DNA from: Deltaproteobacteria bacterium
GTDB taxonomy: Bacteria > Myxococcota_A > Polyangia > DRWM01 > JAAZOP01
DNA: 47,164 nucleotides
Direction of reading: 5' to 3'
Assembly: GCA_016218765.1 (NCBI GenBank)
Contig: JACRCZ010000130.1
Location: forward strand, 1 to 47,164
In this document: one piece after another, positions 16,316-26,112 of the stretch
Layout: each line of letters starts with the position of its first letter
Position numbering within the stretch: position 1 is the stretch's first letter
Position numbers and translations under genes: made by a program
Notes under the pieces: model-generated
The model's input: the letters and a program-made list of their open reading frames with translations, nothing else
Databases searched by the model: none
What the model was told of the DNA's origin: nothing

Positions 16316-17267
16316 ACGCCGCCCAGGCGACCACCGCGAGCACCCCCGCCGCCACGAACGTCGCGCCGCTCAGGACCAGCGCCGAAGCCACCGCCGCACC
16401 CGCGGGCACGCCGACCAGCACGAAACCCGCCGTCCAGCCGGCTTCCAGCGTTCCGAAACTGCCCACCCCGGGCAGCGGGACCACCGATGCCAGCACCGCC
16501 AGGGTCGACCCGACGACCACTTCGGCCGGGCCGAGCGCCACGCCGAGCGCGGCGACGGCGCACCAGCAGGCGACGGCGGTCGGGACCCACTGCAGGACCG
16601 TCCACACCGCCGCGCCCGCGAACGCCCGGCGCGAGACCCGCCGCACCTCGTCCAGCACTCCCGCCGCACGCGTCAGCCGCTCGGACCATCCCGGCCGGCG
16701 GACCGCCAGGCGCACCGCGAGCCGCCGCGCCGCGAACCCCGCGAGCGGCGGCAGGAACAGGTAGGCGGCGAGCAGCACCGGCAGCAACGCCGCGATCAGC
16801 ACCGTCCCCGTCGTCCCCACCGCGGCGCGGGCGGCCGGGACCGCGAGCAGGGCGGCGAGGAACGAGACGACGACGAAAACGAGGTCGAGCAGCCGGCAGA
16901 GCACGACCAGCGCCAGACCCTGGACGAACGGCGCGCCGGACAGCCGGCGCACGAGCACCGGGAACGCCAGCTCGCCGGTGCGCAGCGGCAGCACGCGGTT
17001 GAGGAACTGGTGGATGCCCGACACCCCGACCAGCACCGGCAAGGACAGCTCCACCCCCAGGGCGCGGAAGCGGCCCGCGCGGGCGACGAAGCCGAGCGCG
17101 TAGGCGGCCAGGAGCGGAGCGAGCCAGACCGGGTCGAGACGGTCCAGGGCGGCGGCGACGGACGCGAACGGGACGGCCAGGACGATGAGCACGCCCAGTC
17201 CCGCCGTCACGGCCACGGCGGCGGCGAGGCGCGCGACACGGCGGCGCGGCGTCAGCTCTTGCGGCAC
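16278..17267 (-). CDS. flippase-like integral membrane protein (lysylphosphatidylglycerol synthase TM family)
   Basis: The 329-residue product is a multi-span membrane protein with about eight helices. It has the layout of the lysylphosphatidylglycerol synthase transmembrane/flippase-like family: an early conserved segment FVARAGRFRALGVELSLPVL, SGIHQFLNRVLPLRTGELAFP with the family's R-x-GE motif, and a late VPLPGVGSFGTLEAGW corresponding to the conserved P.PGG.G..E. There is no fused aminoacyltransferase domain, so it is more likely a lipid or glycolipid transporter-like protein than a synthase. GTG 17267 overlaps the upstream methyltransferase gene by 16 nt, indicating an operon. Confidence 0.8.
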   Translation of the reverse strand: MPQELTPRRRVARLAAAVAVTAGLGVLIVLAVPFASVAAALDRLDPVWLAPLLAAYALGFVARAGRFRALGVELSLPVLVGVSGIHQFLNRVLPLRTGELAFPVLVRRLSGAPFVQGLALVVLCRLLDLVFVVVSFLAALLAVPAARAAVGTTGTVLIAALLPVLLAAYLFLPPLAGFAARRLAVRLAVRRPGWSERLTRAAGVLDEVRRVSRRAFAGAAVWTVLQWVPTAVACWCAVAALGVALGPAEVVVGSTLAVLASVVPLPGVGSFGTLEAGWTAGFVLVGVPAGAAVASALVLSGATFVAAGVLAVVAWAAFSRRRSPAPGAR

Positions 17268-17857
17268 AGCGCGATCGTCCACGGCACGGGCCCTCGCACC
17301 TCCTCGATCCGCCCCGCCTCGCGGACGAGGTCCAGGAAGCCGCTCCGGGTCCAGTGCTGCACGTGCCCCGGCGTGTTGCCGAGCGCCGGGAGGTAGCGCA
17401 GGCGGGCGACGTTGAGCGCCCGCCACAGCGGCTCGCGCGGCACGCTCGCCAGGATCCAGCCCCCGCTCACGCGGCGCATCTCGCGCAGGGCGCGCCGGGG
17501 CTCGTCGAGATGCTCGAGCACCTCGCAGGCGACGACGAGGTCGAAGGCACCGTCGCGGAAGGGCAGCGCCGCGGCGTCGACCTGCGCGCCGCAGGCGGAC
17601 GGCACGCGACCCCCGGCGCAGCGGACGCACGAGGCGGCGAGATCCGTCGCCACGCACAGCGCCGGCCGCAGCGCCTCGATCACGCGGCACGTCACCTCGC
17701 CCTCGCCGGCCCCCAGCTCGAGCACCCGGCGGGCGCTCGTGCGTCGCGCGAGCGCCGTGACGGCGTCGAGGAAGGCGCCGACGAGGAGCCTCGCGACGGG
17801 GTTGCGCGTCGTGTACTTGTCGCCGTACGTGCCGGCGGGCCGCGGGCCTGGCGCCAT
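17252..17857 (-). CDS. class I SAM-dependent methyltransferase
   Basis: This 201-residue protein has the Rossmann methyltransferase motifs: I VLELGAGEGEVTCRV (SAM-binding glycine loop), II CVATDLAASCVR (acidic residue for the ribose), then AAALPFRDGAFDLVVACEVLEHL, typical of the Methyltransf_11/UbiE-type group. The substrate is not evident. Start ATG 17857 is favoured over 17875 because the reverse strand carries TAGCGT (17871-17866) 8 nt before it and no Shine-Dalgarno. The downstream flippase-like gene overlaps it, so the pair may act in lipid or envelope-polymer modification; this is inference from context. Confidence 0.82.
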   Translation of the reverse strand: MAPGPRPAGTYGDKYTTRNPVARLLVGAFLDAVTALARRTSARRVLELGAGEGEVTCRVIEALRPALCVATDLAASCVRCAGGRVPSACGAQVDAAALPFRDGAFDLVVACEVLEHLDEPRRALREMRRVSGGWILASVPREPLWRALNVARLRYLPALGNTPGHVQHWTRSGFLDLVREAGRIEEVRGPVPWTIALCRKS

Positions 17858-17885
17858 GGCGGCCGACGCTATCACGGGGGCACGG

Positions 17886-18863
17886 TCACGGCCACTCGGC
17901 GGGCTCGTCCCGTCCGAGCGACGGCAGGGCGTCGCGCCAGTCCGGGCCCGCGTGCCGCTCGATCAGCGACGCCATGTCCTGCGGGACCGGTGCGACGAAG
18001 CGCCGGCGAACGCCCAGCGTGGGGTGGGGCAGGGCGACGGTCCACGCGTGCAGCGCGTGCCGCTCCAGGACCAGCCGCGCCCGCAGCTCGTCCGTCAGCC
18101 GCCGCTCGCCCGCGATCCACTCCAGGAACATCTCGCCGTCCGCGTCGTAGATCTTGTCGCCCACGACGGGACAGCCGATCGCGGCCAGGTGGGCGCGGAT
18201 CTGGTGCTGGCGCCCCGTCTTCGGCTCCGCCGCCAACAGCGCATAGGGCCCCGCGAGCAGCAGCGTGCGGTAGACCGTGCGCGCCGGCAGGCCGTCGGCG
18301 CGGGCCTCCATGCGGATGTGGATGCGCGCCGACCGCGCCGGACCCAGCGGCAGGTCGATCCGGCCGGACTCCGGCTCCGGCCGGCCCCGCACCAGCGCCA
18401 GGTACAGCTTCTCCACCTCCCGCCGCTCGAACAACCCCTTCAAGCTCCGGTCCGCCTCCAGCGTCCGCGTCGCCAGGACGATGCCGCTCGTCTCGCGGTC
18501 GATGCGATGGCCCAGGCGCGGCACGCAGCCCGGATGACGCCGGCGGAGGAACTCCGTCACGGTGTGCTCGCGGTGGCGCGACGTCGGATGGGCCGTCATG
18601 CCCGGCGGCTTGTCCAGGACGATCAGGTCGGCGTCCTCGTGGAGCACCAGCACCGGAGCGGCCGGAGCGGGGGGCGGCGCGACCGGGCGCCGGAAGACCC
18701 AGACCAGCTCGCCCGCCGCGACGCGGTGCGAGGGGCGCAGCCGGCGCCCGCCGCGGTCGGACGCGCCCTCCAGGACGATGCGCCGGGCGCGGCTGCGCGA
18801 GACCCACCGGATGCGGGTCGAGAGGAAACGGTCCAGGCGCAGGCCGGCGCTCTCGCGCGGCAC
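17886..18863 (-). CDS. RluA-family pseudouridine synthase with S4 domain
   Basis: The 325-residue product isomerises uridine to pseudouridine in RNA. An S4-like RNA-binding segment (LRLDRFLSTRIRWVSRSRAR) is followed by the RluA catalytic domain: DLIVLDKPPGMTAHPTSRH, the signature HRIDRETSGIVLATR with the catalytic Asp, KLYLALVRG, and PKTGRQHQIRAHL. The target (23S rRNA or tRNA position) cannot be assigned. The start is uncertain: GTG 18863 just before the S4 domain was chosen, but the frame stays open upstream through the rpmB region. It follows rpmB on the same strand, 95 nt away. Confidence 0.85.
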   Translation of the reverse strand: MPRESAGLRLDRFLSTRIRWVSRSRARRIVLEGASDRGGRRLRPSHRVAAGELVWVFRRPVAPPPAPAAPVLVLHEDADLIVLDKPPGMTAHPTSRHREHTVTEFLRRRHPGCVPRLGHRIDRETSGIVLATRTLEADRSLKGLFERREVEKLYLALVRGRPEPESGRIDLPLGPARSARIHIRMEARADGLPARTVYRTLLLAGPYALLAAEPKTGRQHQIRAHLAAIGCPVVGDKIYDADGEMFLEWIAGERRLTDELRARLVLERHALHAWTVALPHPTLGVRRRFVAPVPQDMASLIERHAGPDWRDALPSLGRDEPAEWP

Positions 18864-18958
18864 GAGAAATGGAACGGCTTCCCGCTCGGGATCAATTCCT
18901 TCCGGATGGGGCGGCGGGCGCGGACGCCCGGACTCGCCGGCGGGCGGCTCGTGCGGCG

Positions 18959-19150
18959 TCAGCCGGCCTTGACCACGCGGCCGGAACGGATGCAGCGGGT
19001 GCAGACGCGGACCCGCTGGACCTTGCCGTCGACGCGGGCCCGCAGGACCTGCGTGTTCGGGCGCTGCACGCGCTTCGTCTTCCGGTTCGAGTGGCTGACC
19101 CGGTTGCCGACCAACCGGCCCTTCCCGCAGATCTCGCAACGATCCGACAT
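18959..19150 (-). CDS. rpmB: 50S ribosomal protein bL28
   Basis: bL28 is a small structural protein of the large ribosomal subunit. The 63-residue sequence begins [20 protein letters not shown] and continues with [11 protein letters not shown], the conserved L28 core. CEIC near the start and CTRC near the end form a zinc-binding (C+) version. The length fits the short form of the family. AAGGAAGGGG lies 4 nt before the ATG, and a strong promoter is present further upstream. Confidence 0.95.
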   Translation of the reverse strand: MSDRCEICGKGRLVGNRVSHSNRKTKRVQRPNTQVLRARVDGKVQRVRVCTRCIRSGRVVKAG

Positions 19151-19225
19151 CGTTCCCCTTCCTTGACCCGCTCGCGACGTCCCCGAAGGTCGTCCCCTCG
19201 ACCGGACGCCGCCGCAGCGGAGCGC

Positions 19226-19254
19226 TACCTACCACGCGTCCGGCATCCCGTCAA
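19226..19254 (-). promoter_or_regulatory. sigma-70-like promoter of rpmB
   Basis: On the reverse strand TTGACG (19254-19249) and TAGGTA (19231-19226) are spaced by 17 bp, as expected for a strongly expressed ribosomal-protein gene. About 75 nt of leader precedes the rpmB start. Confidence 0.55.
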
Positions 19255-19320
19255 ACGCAAAGGGTCCATCCCTCGACTCCGGCACTTGACGTGACCGCGC
19301 CGGCCGGTCAGGATGAGAAC

Positions 19321-19911
19321 GTGGTCCGGCGCAGCGCATCCGCGGTATCCCTGGCCGCCCTGGTCACAGGCGCCCTCGCGCTCGTGCCGCCCCCCGCCGC
19401 CGCGCGCGAGAACGTGTCGCTCTCCTTCGGCTTCGGCTGGGTCTCTCCGCTCGCCGACCCCGACATCGCGGAAGGCTACGGAGGCGGCTCGACCCTGTTC
19501 GTGCGCGTCCACGAGTGGTTCGGCGCGCGGCTGTCGGTCGATGTCGCGCAGCACGATTTCGAGGGTGCGCTGTCGAACGTCCCCTATCCGTATACCAACG
19601 GCGACATCGCCTTCGGGCCCGTCTTCGAGGTGACCCCGCGCGATTCCGCGGTCGCCGTACGCCTCTTCGCGGAGACCGGCGCCTACTGGTCGTCGTACGT
19701 CCTCGGCCTCATCTGGACCTGGGGCCTCGACTTCGGCTCCACCTTCCTCTGGCGCATCACGGACTACCTGGGCGCCCAGGCCGAGCTGCGCTACCATCTG
19801 TACAACCTGACCTCGCTGGAAGACGAGGAGCTGCTCTGCCCACGGACCCTGCGGCCCCTCGGCGTGCTCGATCGCATGGACCTCGTCTTCTCCGTGGTGA
19901 TGGCGATGTGA
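19321..19911 (+). CDS. putative outer-membrane beta-barrel protein
   Basis: This 196-residue protein has a signal peptide (MVRRSASAVSLAALVTGALA, cleavage probably after AAA) and a mature part of alternating aromatic and polar residues: ENVSLSFGFGWVSPL, FVRVHEWFGARLSVDVA, LGAQAELRYHLYNLT, and a terminal LVFSVVMAM. That pattern and the small size suggest an eight-stranded barrel. GTG 19321 was chosen over GTG 19291 because it gives a normal signal peptide and follows AGGA by 8 nt. The next gene begins 1 nt after its stop, so the two envelope proteins are probably co-expressed. Confidence 0.7.
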   Translation: MVRRSASAVSLAALVTGALALVPPPAAARENVSLSFGFGWVSPLADPDIAEGYGGGSTLFVRVHEWFGARLSVDVAQHDFEGALSNVPYPYTNGDIAFGPVFEVTPRDSAVAVRLFAETGAYWSSYVLGLIWTWGLDFGSTFLWRITDYLGAQAELRYHLYNLTSLEDEELLCPRTLRPLGVLDRMDLVFSVVMAM

Positions 19912-19912
19912 C

Positions 19913-20683
19913 ATGCGCAGCTCCCTCCTCGCCGTCGTATGGCTGGTCGCCGGCTGCGATCTGGAGCTGACGTTCGACCCGCCGACGTACGACCAGCTCG
20001 GGGATGCCGAGCGTTCGGCCGTCGATCGCATTTTCGCCCGGCTGCAGGCCTACGACGCGCGCCTCCGCGCCTACGGCGCCGGAACCTACTCCCTGGGGCC
20101 CATCGCCCAGGAGAAGGACCGCATCGACGTCTCCGTCGTCGACTTCTGGATGATGGTCAACCTCGGCGACGACCGGATTCACCTGACCGTCTGGGAGAAC
20201 CTGACCGACGACCAGCGCGCGCACTACGCGTCCTGGTTCGGCGAGTCGCCGGAGGCCGCCGCGCAGCGGTTCGGCTACCACTTCTACGAGTTCATGGCGC
20301 TCCACCTGGCCGGGGTCCAGACGGTCTACGCGGTGCAGGGCGTCTCCTGGGTCTACGAGAACCGGCACATGTTCAACATCGACCGGGACGCCGAACGCCT
20401 CGTCGACACCTACCTCGCCGAGACCGATCCGGCGTTGTACAATTTCATGTGGTCCACCTGCGGCTCGATCATCGGCGTCTACGACGCGCGCTACGGTCCG
20501 TGGTTCGAGATGCGGGCCTACGGGGACCACGTGCGCGAGCTGACCGACCCGCATGATCCGGCCGGCCAGATCTACATGATCTGCCGGCACCTGGACGCGG
20601 CCGACGTGCGGCGCCGCGCGTGGGCATCGAGCTTCGCCGCCGAGATCGACGTGCTGGAGCGGCAGCGCAGCGGCGACTATTAG
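19913..20683 (+). CDS. putative lipoprotein of unknown function
   Basis: The 256-residue product begins MRSSLLAVVWLVAGC, a short lipoprotein signal with lipobox VAGC. The mature part is helix-rich and Trp/Tyr-rich (DVSVVDFWMMVNLGDDRIHL, then YHFYEFMALHLAGVQTVYAV), without a motif I recognise; the Cys at CGSIIG and ICRHL could form a disulphide. It is separated by one base from the upstream barrel-like gene, so the two may work together in the outer membrane. A nested palindrome follows the stop. Confidence 0.75.
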   Translation: MRSSLLAVVWLVAGCDLELTFDPPTYDQLGDAERSAVDRIFARLQAYDARLRAYGAGTYSLGPIAQEKDRIDVSVVDFWMMVNLGDDRIHLTVWENLTDDQRAHYASWFGESPEAAAQRFGYHFYEFMALHLAGVQTVYAVQGVSWVYENRHMFNIDRDAERLVDTYLAETDPALYNFMWSTCGSIIGVYDARYGPWFEMRAYGDHVRELTDPHDPAGQIYMICRHLDAADVRRRAWASSFAAEIDVLERQRSGDY

Positions 20684-20710
20684 GGCCCGCGGGCAAGCAG
20701 AATTGCCAGG

Positions 20711-20815
20711 TCCGGCCGCCGAGGCGCCCGGCCGGCAAGGCGCGAGGAGCGAGCATACAAGGACGTATGTGAGCGACGAGCAACGCCGCCGGCCGGGATG
20801 GATCGGCGGCCGGGA
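20711..20815. repeat. nested palindromic element between convergent genes
   Basis: Three concentric inverted repeats share one centre region: an outer arm 20711-20721 with 20805-20815 (TCCGGCCGCCG and its near-complement), an inner perfect 10-bp arm CCCGGCCGGC (20728-20737) with GCCGGCCGGG (20788-20797), and an apical CATAC (20754-20758) with GTATG (20765-20769) around a 6-nt loop. Unpaired parts carry related direct motifs GAGGAGCGAGCA and GAGCGACGAGCA. It lies between convergent gene ends, where a REP-like dispersed element or bidirectional terminator would sit; there is no T-tract. Confidence 0.55.
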
Positions 20816-20841
20816 CGACAAGGTTGATTGCGAGCGGGCCC

Positions 20842-21573
20842 TCAGCCGCGGCTGCCCTTCGCCCCCCGCGGCCGCTCGGCCGGCCGGTTGAACGGCGGCG
20901 GGCGGATGTACTCGGGCTCCGCCTCGTCGGGCGATGCGAGGCGGCCCGCCAGGAACGCGCGACGCGCCAGGACGAGCAGCTCGCGCCCGGGGGGAAACCG
21001 CACCGGAAGGAACGGGGCACGCACGGGGTCCGCCAGCCCGCCGGCGGGCGCCGCGGCGCCGATCAACGCCCGCGGGCGCACCAGCCGCCGCGCCGCCGTC
21101 CAGGAAGCCAGCTCGCCGGGGTCGAGGATCGCGCGGGCGGTCTCACGCGGGCCCGCCGCGGACGGCGACCCCCGGCGTCGCAGGTCGAAGGCCTGCGCGA
21201 AGATCTGGCCGCGCTTGGCGTCCAGGACCGCGACCACCGAACGGCAGCCATGCACCGCCGCCGCCATCGCCGCCGTGGACGGGACCAGCACCAGCGGCAG
21301 GTCGAGCGCGAACGCGTAGCCCTTCGCCGTCGCCAGCGCGATGCGTAGCCCGGTGAACGATCCGGGCCCGCTCCCGCACGCCACCACGTCCAGATCCTCC
21401 GCCCGAACGTTCGCCTCGCGCAGCGCGTCCGCGATGTGCGGCACCAGCCCCTCGTCGTACGCCCGCGGCGCAGGCTCGTGGCGCACCGCGAGCGGCCGGC
21501 TGCCCCGGCCGACGGCGACGACGGCCGTCTCGGTCGAGGTGTCGAACGCGAGGATGAGGGGGGCTCGCGGCAC
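20842..21573 (-). CDS. tsaB: tRNA threonylcarbamoyladenosine biosynthesis protein TsaB
   Basis: TsaB is the non-catalytic partner of TsaD in the complex that makes t6A at position 37 of ANN-decoding tRNAs. The 243-residue product has the ASKHA-type start LILAFDTSTETAVVAVG, then PHIADALREANV, VACGSGPGSFTGLRIALATA and VVAVLDAKRGQIF, all typical of TsaB. The C-terminal 30 residues are Arg/Pro-rich. GTG 21573 was chosen because the conserved core begins seven codons later; there is no Shine-Dalgarno, but a -10-like TATCTT lies 6 nt upstream, suggesting a leaderless mRNA. Confidence 0.9.
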   Translation of the reverse strand: MPRAPLILAFDTSTETAVVAVGRGSRPLAVRHEPAPRAYDEGLVPHIADALREANVRAEDLDVVACGSGPGSFTGLRIALATAKGYAFALDLPLVLVPSTAAMAAAVHGCRSVVAVLDAKRGQIFAQAFDLRRRGSPSAAGPRETARAILDPGELASWTAARRLVRPRALIGAAAPAGGLADPVRAPFLPVRFPPGRELLVLARRAFLAGRLASPDEAEPEYIRPPPFNRPAERPRGAKGSRG

Positions 21574-21579
21574 GCCGGG

Positions 21580-21609
21580 AAGATAGTGGCACGCGGCCGA
21601 TCGACGCAA
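21580..21609 (-). promoter_or_regulatory. candidate promoter of tsaB (leaderless)
   Basis: On the reverse strand TTGCGT (21609-21604) and TATCTT (21585-21580) are 18 bp apart. The -10 ends 6 nt before the GTG start, so transcription would begin at or next to the start codon. Confidence 0.45.
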
Positions 21610-21692
21610 CGGGGAGGCCGCCGAGCGCGATGGAGGGCTGCGTGTCGGGGTGAGGGGGGAAGGGCGGAGGGGGAAGGGCAGGAGGGCGGCGG

Positions 21693-22007
21693 ATGATCCG
21701 GGATGTGGAGGGAGCGTGCAGGAGGGTCGGGGCGGGGGCGAGCGAAGTCGGGATGCGGGTGGGCGAGAACCGCACGGCAGCGGAGCCGGGGGCCTCGTTC
21801 CGCTCGCTGCTGGTCGAGCTCCGGGCGGCGGAGCGCGAGACGGACGCATGGGTGGACAAGGCGCTCGGCGGGCGCGTCACCGATGCGCAGGAGATGCTGC
21901 GCCTGCAGGTGACCGTGCACCGTTTCCAGGTGCAGATCGAGCTGGCGGCGAAGGTCGTCGACCAGCTCTCGCAGGCGGTTCGGACGCTGACGAGAGGAGG
22001 AGGCTGA
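21693..22007 (+). CDS. small type III secretion inner-rod-like (SctI/YscI) protein, tentative
   Basis: This 104-residue protein has an unstructured first third and a helical C terminus. The last 40 residues (EMLRLQVTVHRFQVQIELA, then KVVDQLSQAVRTLTRGGG) match the pattern of SctI/YscI/HrpB inner-rod proteins: LLxLQxxVxxFxxxxELxxKVVxxxxxxVxTL. FliE is a related alternative. In type III systems this protein polymerises inside the basal body. GGAGGGCGGCGG precedes the ATG. No other secretion-apparatus gene is adjacent; an FliI/SctN ATPase gene lies about 7 kb away. The assignment rests on pattern recognition only. Confidence 0.5.
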   Translation: MIRDVEGACRRVGAGASEVGMRVGENRTAAEPGASFRSLLVELRAAERETDAWVDKALGGRVTDAQEMLRLQVTVHRFQVQIELAAKVVDQLSQAVRTLTRGGG

Positions 22008-22046
22008 GGGGAGGGGAGCGAAAGGGGGGAGGGGATTGGCGAATGG

Positions 22047-22214
22047 GAACCAGGAACTAGGAACTAGGAACACGGAACTAGGAACACGGAACACGGAACA
22101 CGGAACACGGAACACGGAACACGGAACTGGGAACACGAAACTGGGAACACGAAACGGGGAACAGTGAAGCAGGAACAGGGAGCAGGCGACAGCGAGCAGG
22201 GAATTGGGAAAGGG
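22047..22214. repeat. array of 24 heptads, consensus GAACNNG
   Basis: From 22047 the sequence stays in a strict 7-bp phase: GAACCAG, GAACTAG twice, GAACACG, GAACTAG, then six consecutive GAACACG (22082-22123), and increasingly degenerate units (GAACTGG, AAACTGG, GAACAGG, GAGCAGG, GAATTGG) to about 22214. The array ends 10 nt before the start of a GxxExxY gene. A related array in the opposite orientation lies at 23413-23500. Confidence 0.9.
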
Positions 22215-22224
22215 TGGGGATGGG

Positions 22225-22689
22225 ATGAGGAACGAGTGGGGACGGGAGACGGTGGGGCGGCGGGGGATGGCGGATCCGGAGTTCGCGGACGTGAACGAGT
22301 TGACGGAGCTGGTGATCGGGGCGGCGCTCGACGTGCATCGGGCGTTGGGTCCGGGATTGCTGGAGGCGACCTACGAGGAATGCCTCGCGGCCGAGTTGGG
22401 GGAGAGGAATGTCAGGTGTTCCCGCCAGGTACCCGTCCCGTTGCACTACAAAGCGCGCCGTCTGGATTGCGTCTACCGCGCCGACCTGCTCGTGGACTTC
22501 CGCGTGGTCGTCGAGGTCAAGTCGGTGGAGCGGGTGCTTCCGCTGCACGAGGCGCAGCTCTTGACGTACCTGAGGCTTGGCGGCTGGCGTGTCGGACTGT
22601 TGTTCAACTTCAACGTACCGGTGCTGCGCGACGGGATCCTGCGCGTCGTGGCCAGCGAGGAGTGGGCGCCGCCGATTCCCCCCGCGTGA
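22225..22689 (+). CDS. GxxExxY family protein (PD-(D/E)XK nuclease-like)
   Basis: This 154-residue protein carries the family signature: NELTELVIGAALDVHRALG, then GPGLLEATYEECLAAEL (the G-x-x-E-x-x-Y motif), LDCVYRADLLVDFRVVVEVK with the D and ExK of a PD-(D/E)XK-like core, LLTYLRLGGWRVGLLFNF and a short tail. The molecular function of the family is not established; a nuclease fold is expected from the motifs. Starts at ATG 22225 or ATG 22267 are both preceded by purine-rich sequence; the conserved region begins after 22267. The gene sits between two inverted heptad arrays together with a lipoprotein gene, suggesting it may be part of a mobile or repeat-associated unit. Confidence 0.85.
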   Translation: MRNEWGRETVGRRGMADPEFADVNELTELVIGAALDVHRALGPGLLEATYEECLAAELGERNVRCSRQVPVPLHYKARRLDCVYRADLLVDFRVVVEVKSVERVLPLHEAQLLTYLRLGGWRVGLLFNFNVPVLRDGILRVVASEEWAPPIPPA

Positions 22690-22705
22690 GGCCCTGTCGC
22701 GTTCG

Positions 22706-23314
22706 TCAGAGGCCGGTGGCCGCGAATCCCACCCAGCCGGTCTCGAGCTTGCCGACCCAGGTTCCGCCGGAGTCGTCGGCGTTCTCGTAGGCGAAGCGGA
22801 GCTCGTAGTCGCCGGGCCCCAGGTCCACGGCCACGACCGAGCCGACCGACGCGTCGAAGAGGTAGTCCTGATCGGGCGCCAGCTCGAGCCAGCAGTCGTC
22901 CGAGCGTTCCGGCGGCACAGGCGGCGGGCCGGTCGGAATCGTCTCGCCTCCGGCACGACGGACCTCGAAAACGAGCATCGGGTACCACGTCGGCATGCGG
23001 AAGAAGCGCACGGGATGGTCCGACACGTTCCACACCCGCACGTTGATCAGCAGGTCGCGCACGTCCGGGTCCCCGCAGTGGAACATGCTGACGTATGCCT
23101 CGAGGCCGTTCGCCGACGCCGGGGCCGATTCTCCCAGCTTGTGGCAGTCCGGCGCACCCGATCCGTCCGACCGCCCCGCCGCCGCGGCCGTCGCTTCCGT
23201 TCCGGACGCCGCCGGCATCTCCGCCCCTCCCCGTGCCGGCGCGCGCGAGCATCCGGCAGCCATCGCGACAAACACGACCGCGCCCACGAACATCCTCGCT
23301 ACCGAGGTCCTCAT
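22706..23314 (-). CDS. putative lipoprotein of unknown function
   Basis: The 202-residue product starts MRTSVARMFVGAVVFVAMAAGC, a lipoprotein signal with lipobox MAAGC, followed by an Ala/Ser-rich spacer. The mature domain (about residues 65-200) looks beta-rich: YVSMFHCGDPDVRDLLINVR, VWNVSDHPVRFFRMP, LVFEVRRAGGE and VVAVDLGPGDYELRFAYEN, consistent with an immunoglobulin-like fold. Three Cys in the mature part could pair. A strong ribosome binding site GGGAGGAA lies 5 nt before the ATG. It is convergent with the GxxExxY gene, 16 nt apart, and inside the pair of inverted heptad arrays. Confidence 0.75.
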   Translation of the reverse strand: MRTSVARMFVGAVVFVAMAAGCSRAPARGGAEMPAASGTEATAAAAGRSDGSGAPDCHKLGESAPASANGLEAYVSMFHCGDPDVRDLLINVRVWNVSDHPVRFFRMPTWYPMLVFEVRRAGGETIPTGPPPVPPERSDDCWLELAPDQDYLFDASVGSVVAVDLGPGDYELRFAYENADDSGGTWVGKLETGWVGFAATGL

Positions 23315-23412
23315 CGTCTTCCTCCCAAGCGGGTCCTCATTCGCGCCATACGGTCTCTCGTACCGCGAACCCTCGCCCGCAGGCAACCTGCCTCACCCGC
23401 TCATTCAAGCCC

Positions 23413-23500
23413 CGTGTTCCCCCCCTGTTCCTGGTTCCGTGTTCCTGGTTCCGTGTTCCTAGTTCCTAGTTCCTAGTTCCCATTCCCCATTCCCCGTTCG
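23413..23500. repeat. inverted heptad array, consensus CNNGTTC
   Basis: This array is the reverse complement of the unit at 22047-22214: CGTGTTC, CTGGTTC, CGTGTTC, CTGGTTC, CGTGTTC, three CTAGTTC (23459-23479), then CCATTCC twice and CCGTTCG. The phase is kept from 23431 onwards with a 4-bp slip before that. Read inwards from the outside, both arrays begin with GAATGGGAAC and then two or three GAACTAG units, so their outer ends are near-identical inverted repeats of about 38 bp. Confidence 0.85.
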
Positions 23501-23572
23501 TCCCCCTCGCCCCCCCTTGCCTCCCCTCCTCTCTGTTCCCTCGCATTCGCCCCTCTGCTACCTTCTCCCCCG

Positions 23573-25926
<2,354 letters not shown>

Positions 25927-25930
<4 letters not shown>

Positions 25931-26106
25931 CCTACAACTTCGATCCGGAGAAGTGGTACGAGAACCACCGCGCCGTGCTCGAGGAGCGTCGCCGCCGCGG
26001 CGAGCTCGACGACGCGCAGCTCGCCCGCGAGCTGGAGGAGCTCGACCGCCGTCTCGAGGAGATGGTCCAGCGCCTCGACGGCACCTACCAGCTCCCCCGC
26101 TCCTGA
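25927..26106 (+). CDS. small coiled-coil protein, translationally coupled to the helicase
   Basis: This 59-residue protein starts at TTG 25927, overlapping the helicase stop as TTGA, the only start that gives the compact sequence MTYNFDPEKWYENHRAVLEE. The rest is strongly charged and helical (RRRRGELDDAQLARELEEL, then DRRLEEMVQRLDGTYQL), with heptad-spaced Leu suggesting a short coiled coil. No family was identified. The overlap suggests co-translation and possibly a partner or regulator of the helicase. Its composition (dense E/R/L) agrees with a real protein rather than a shadow frame. Confidence 0.6.
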
Positions 26107-26112
26107 CTTCCC

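Noticed and set aside
22047..23500. CRISPR array
   Set aside because: The units are 7 bp without spacers and occur as two inverted blocks; no cas gene is near.
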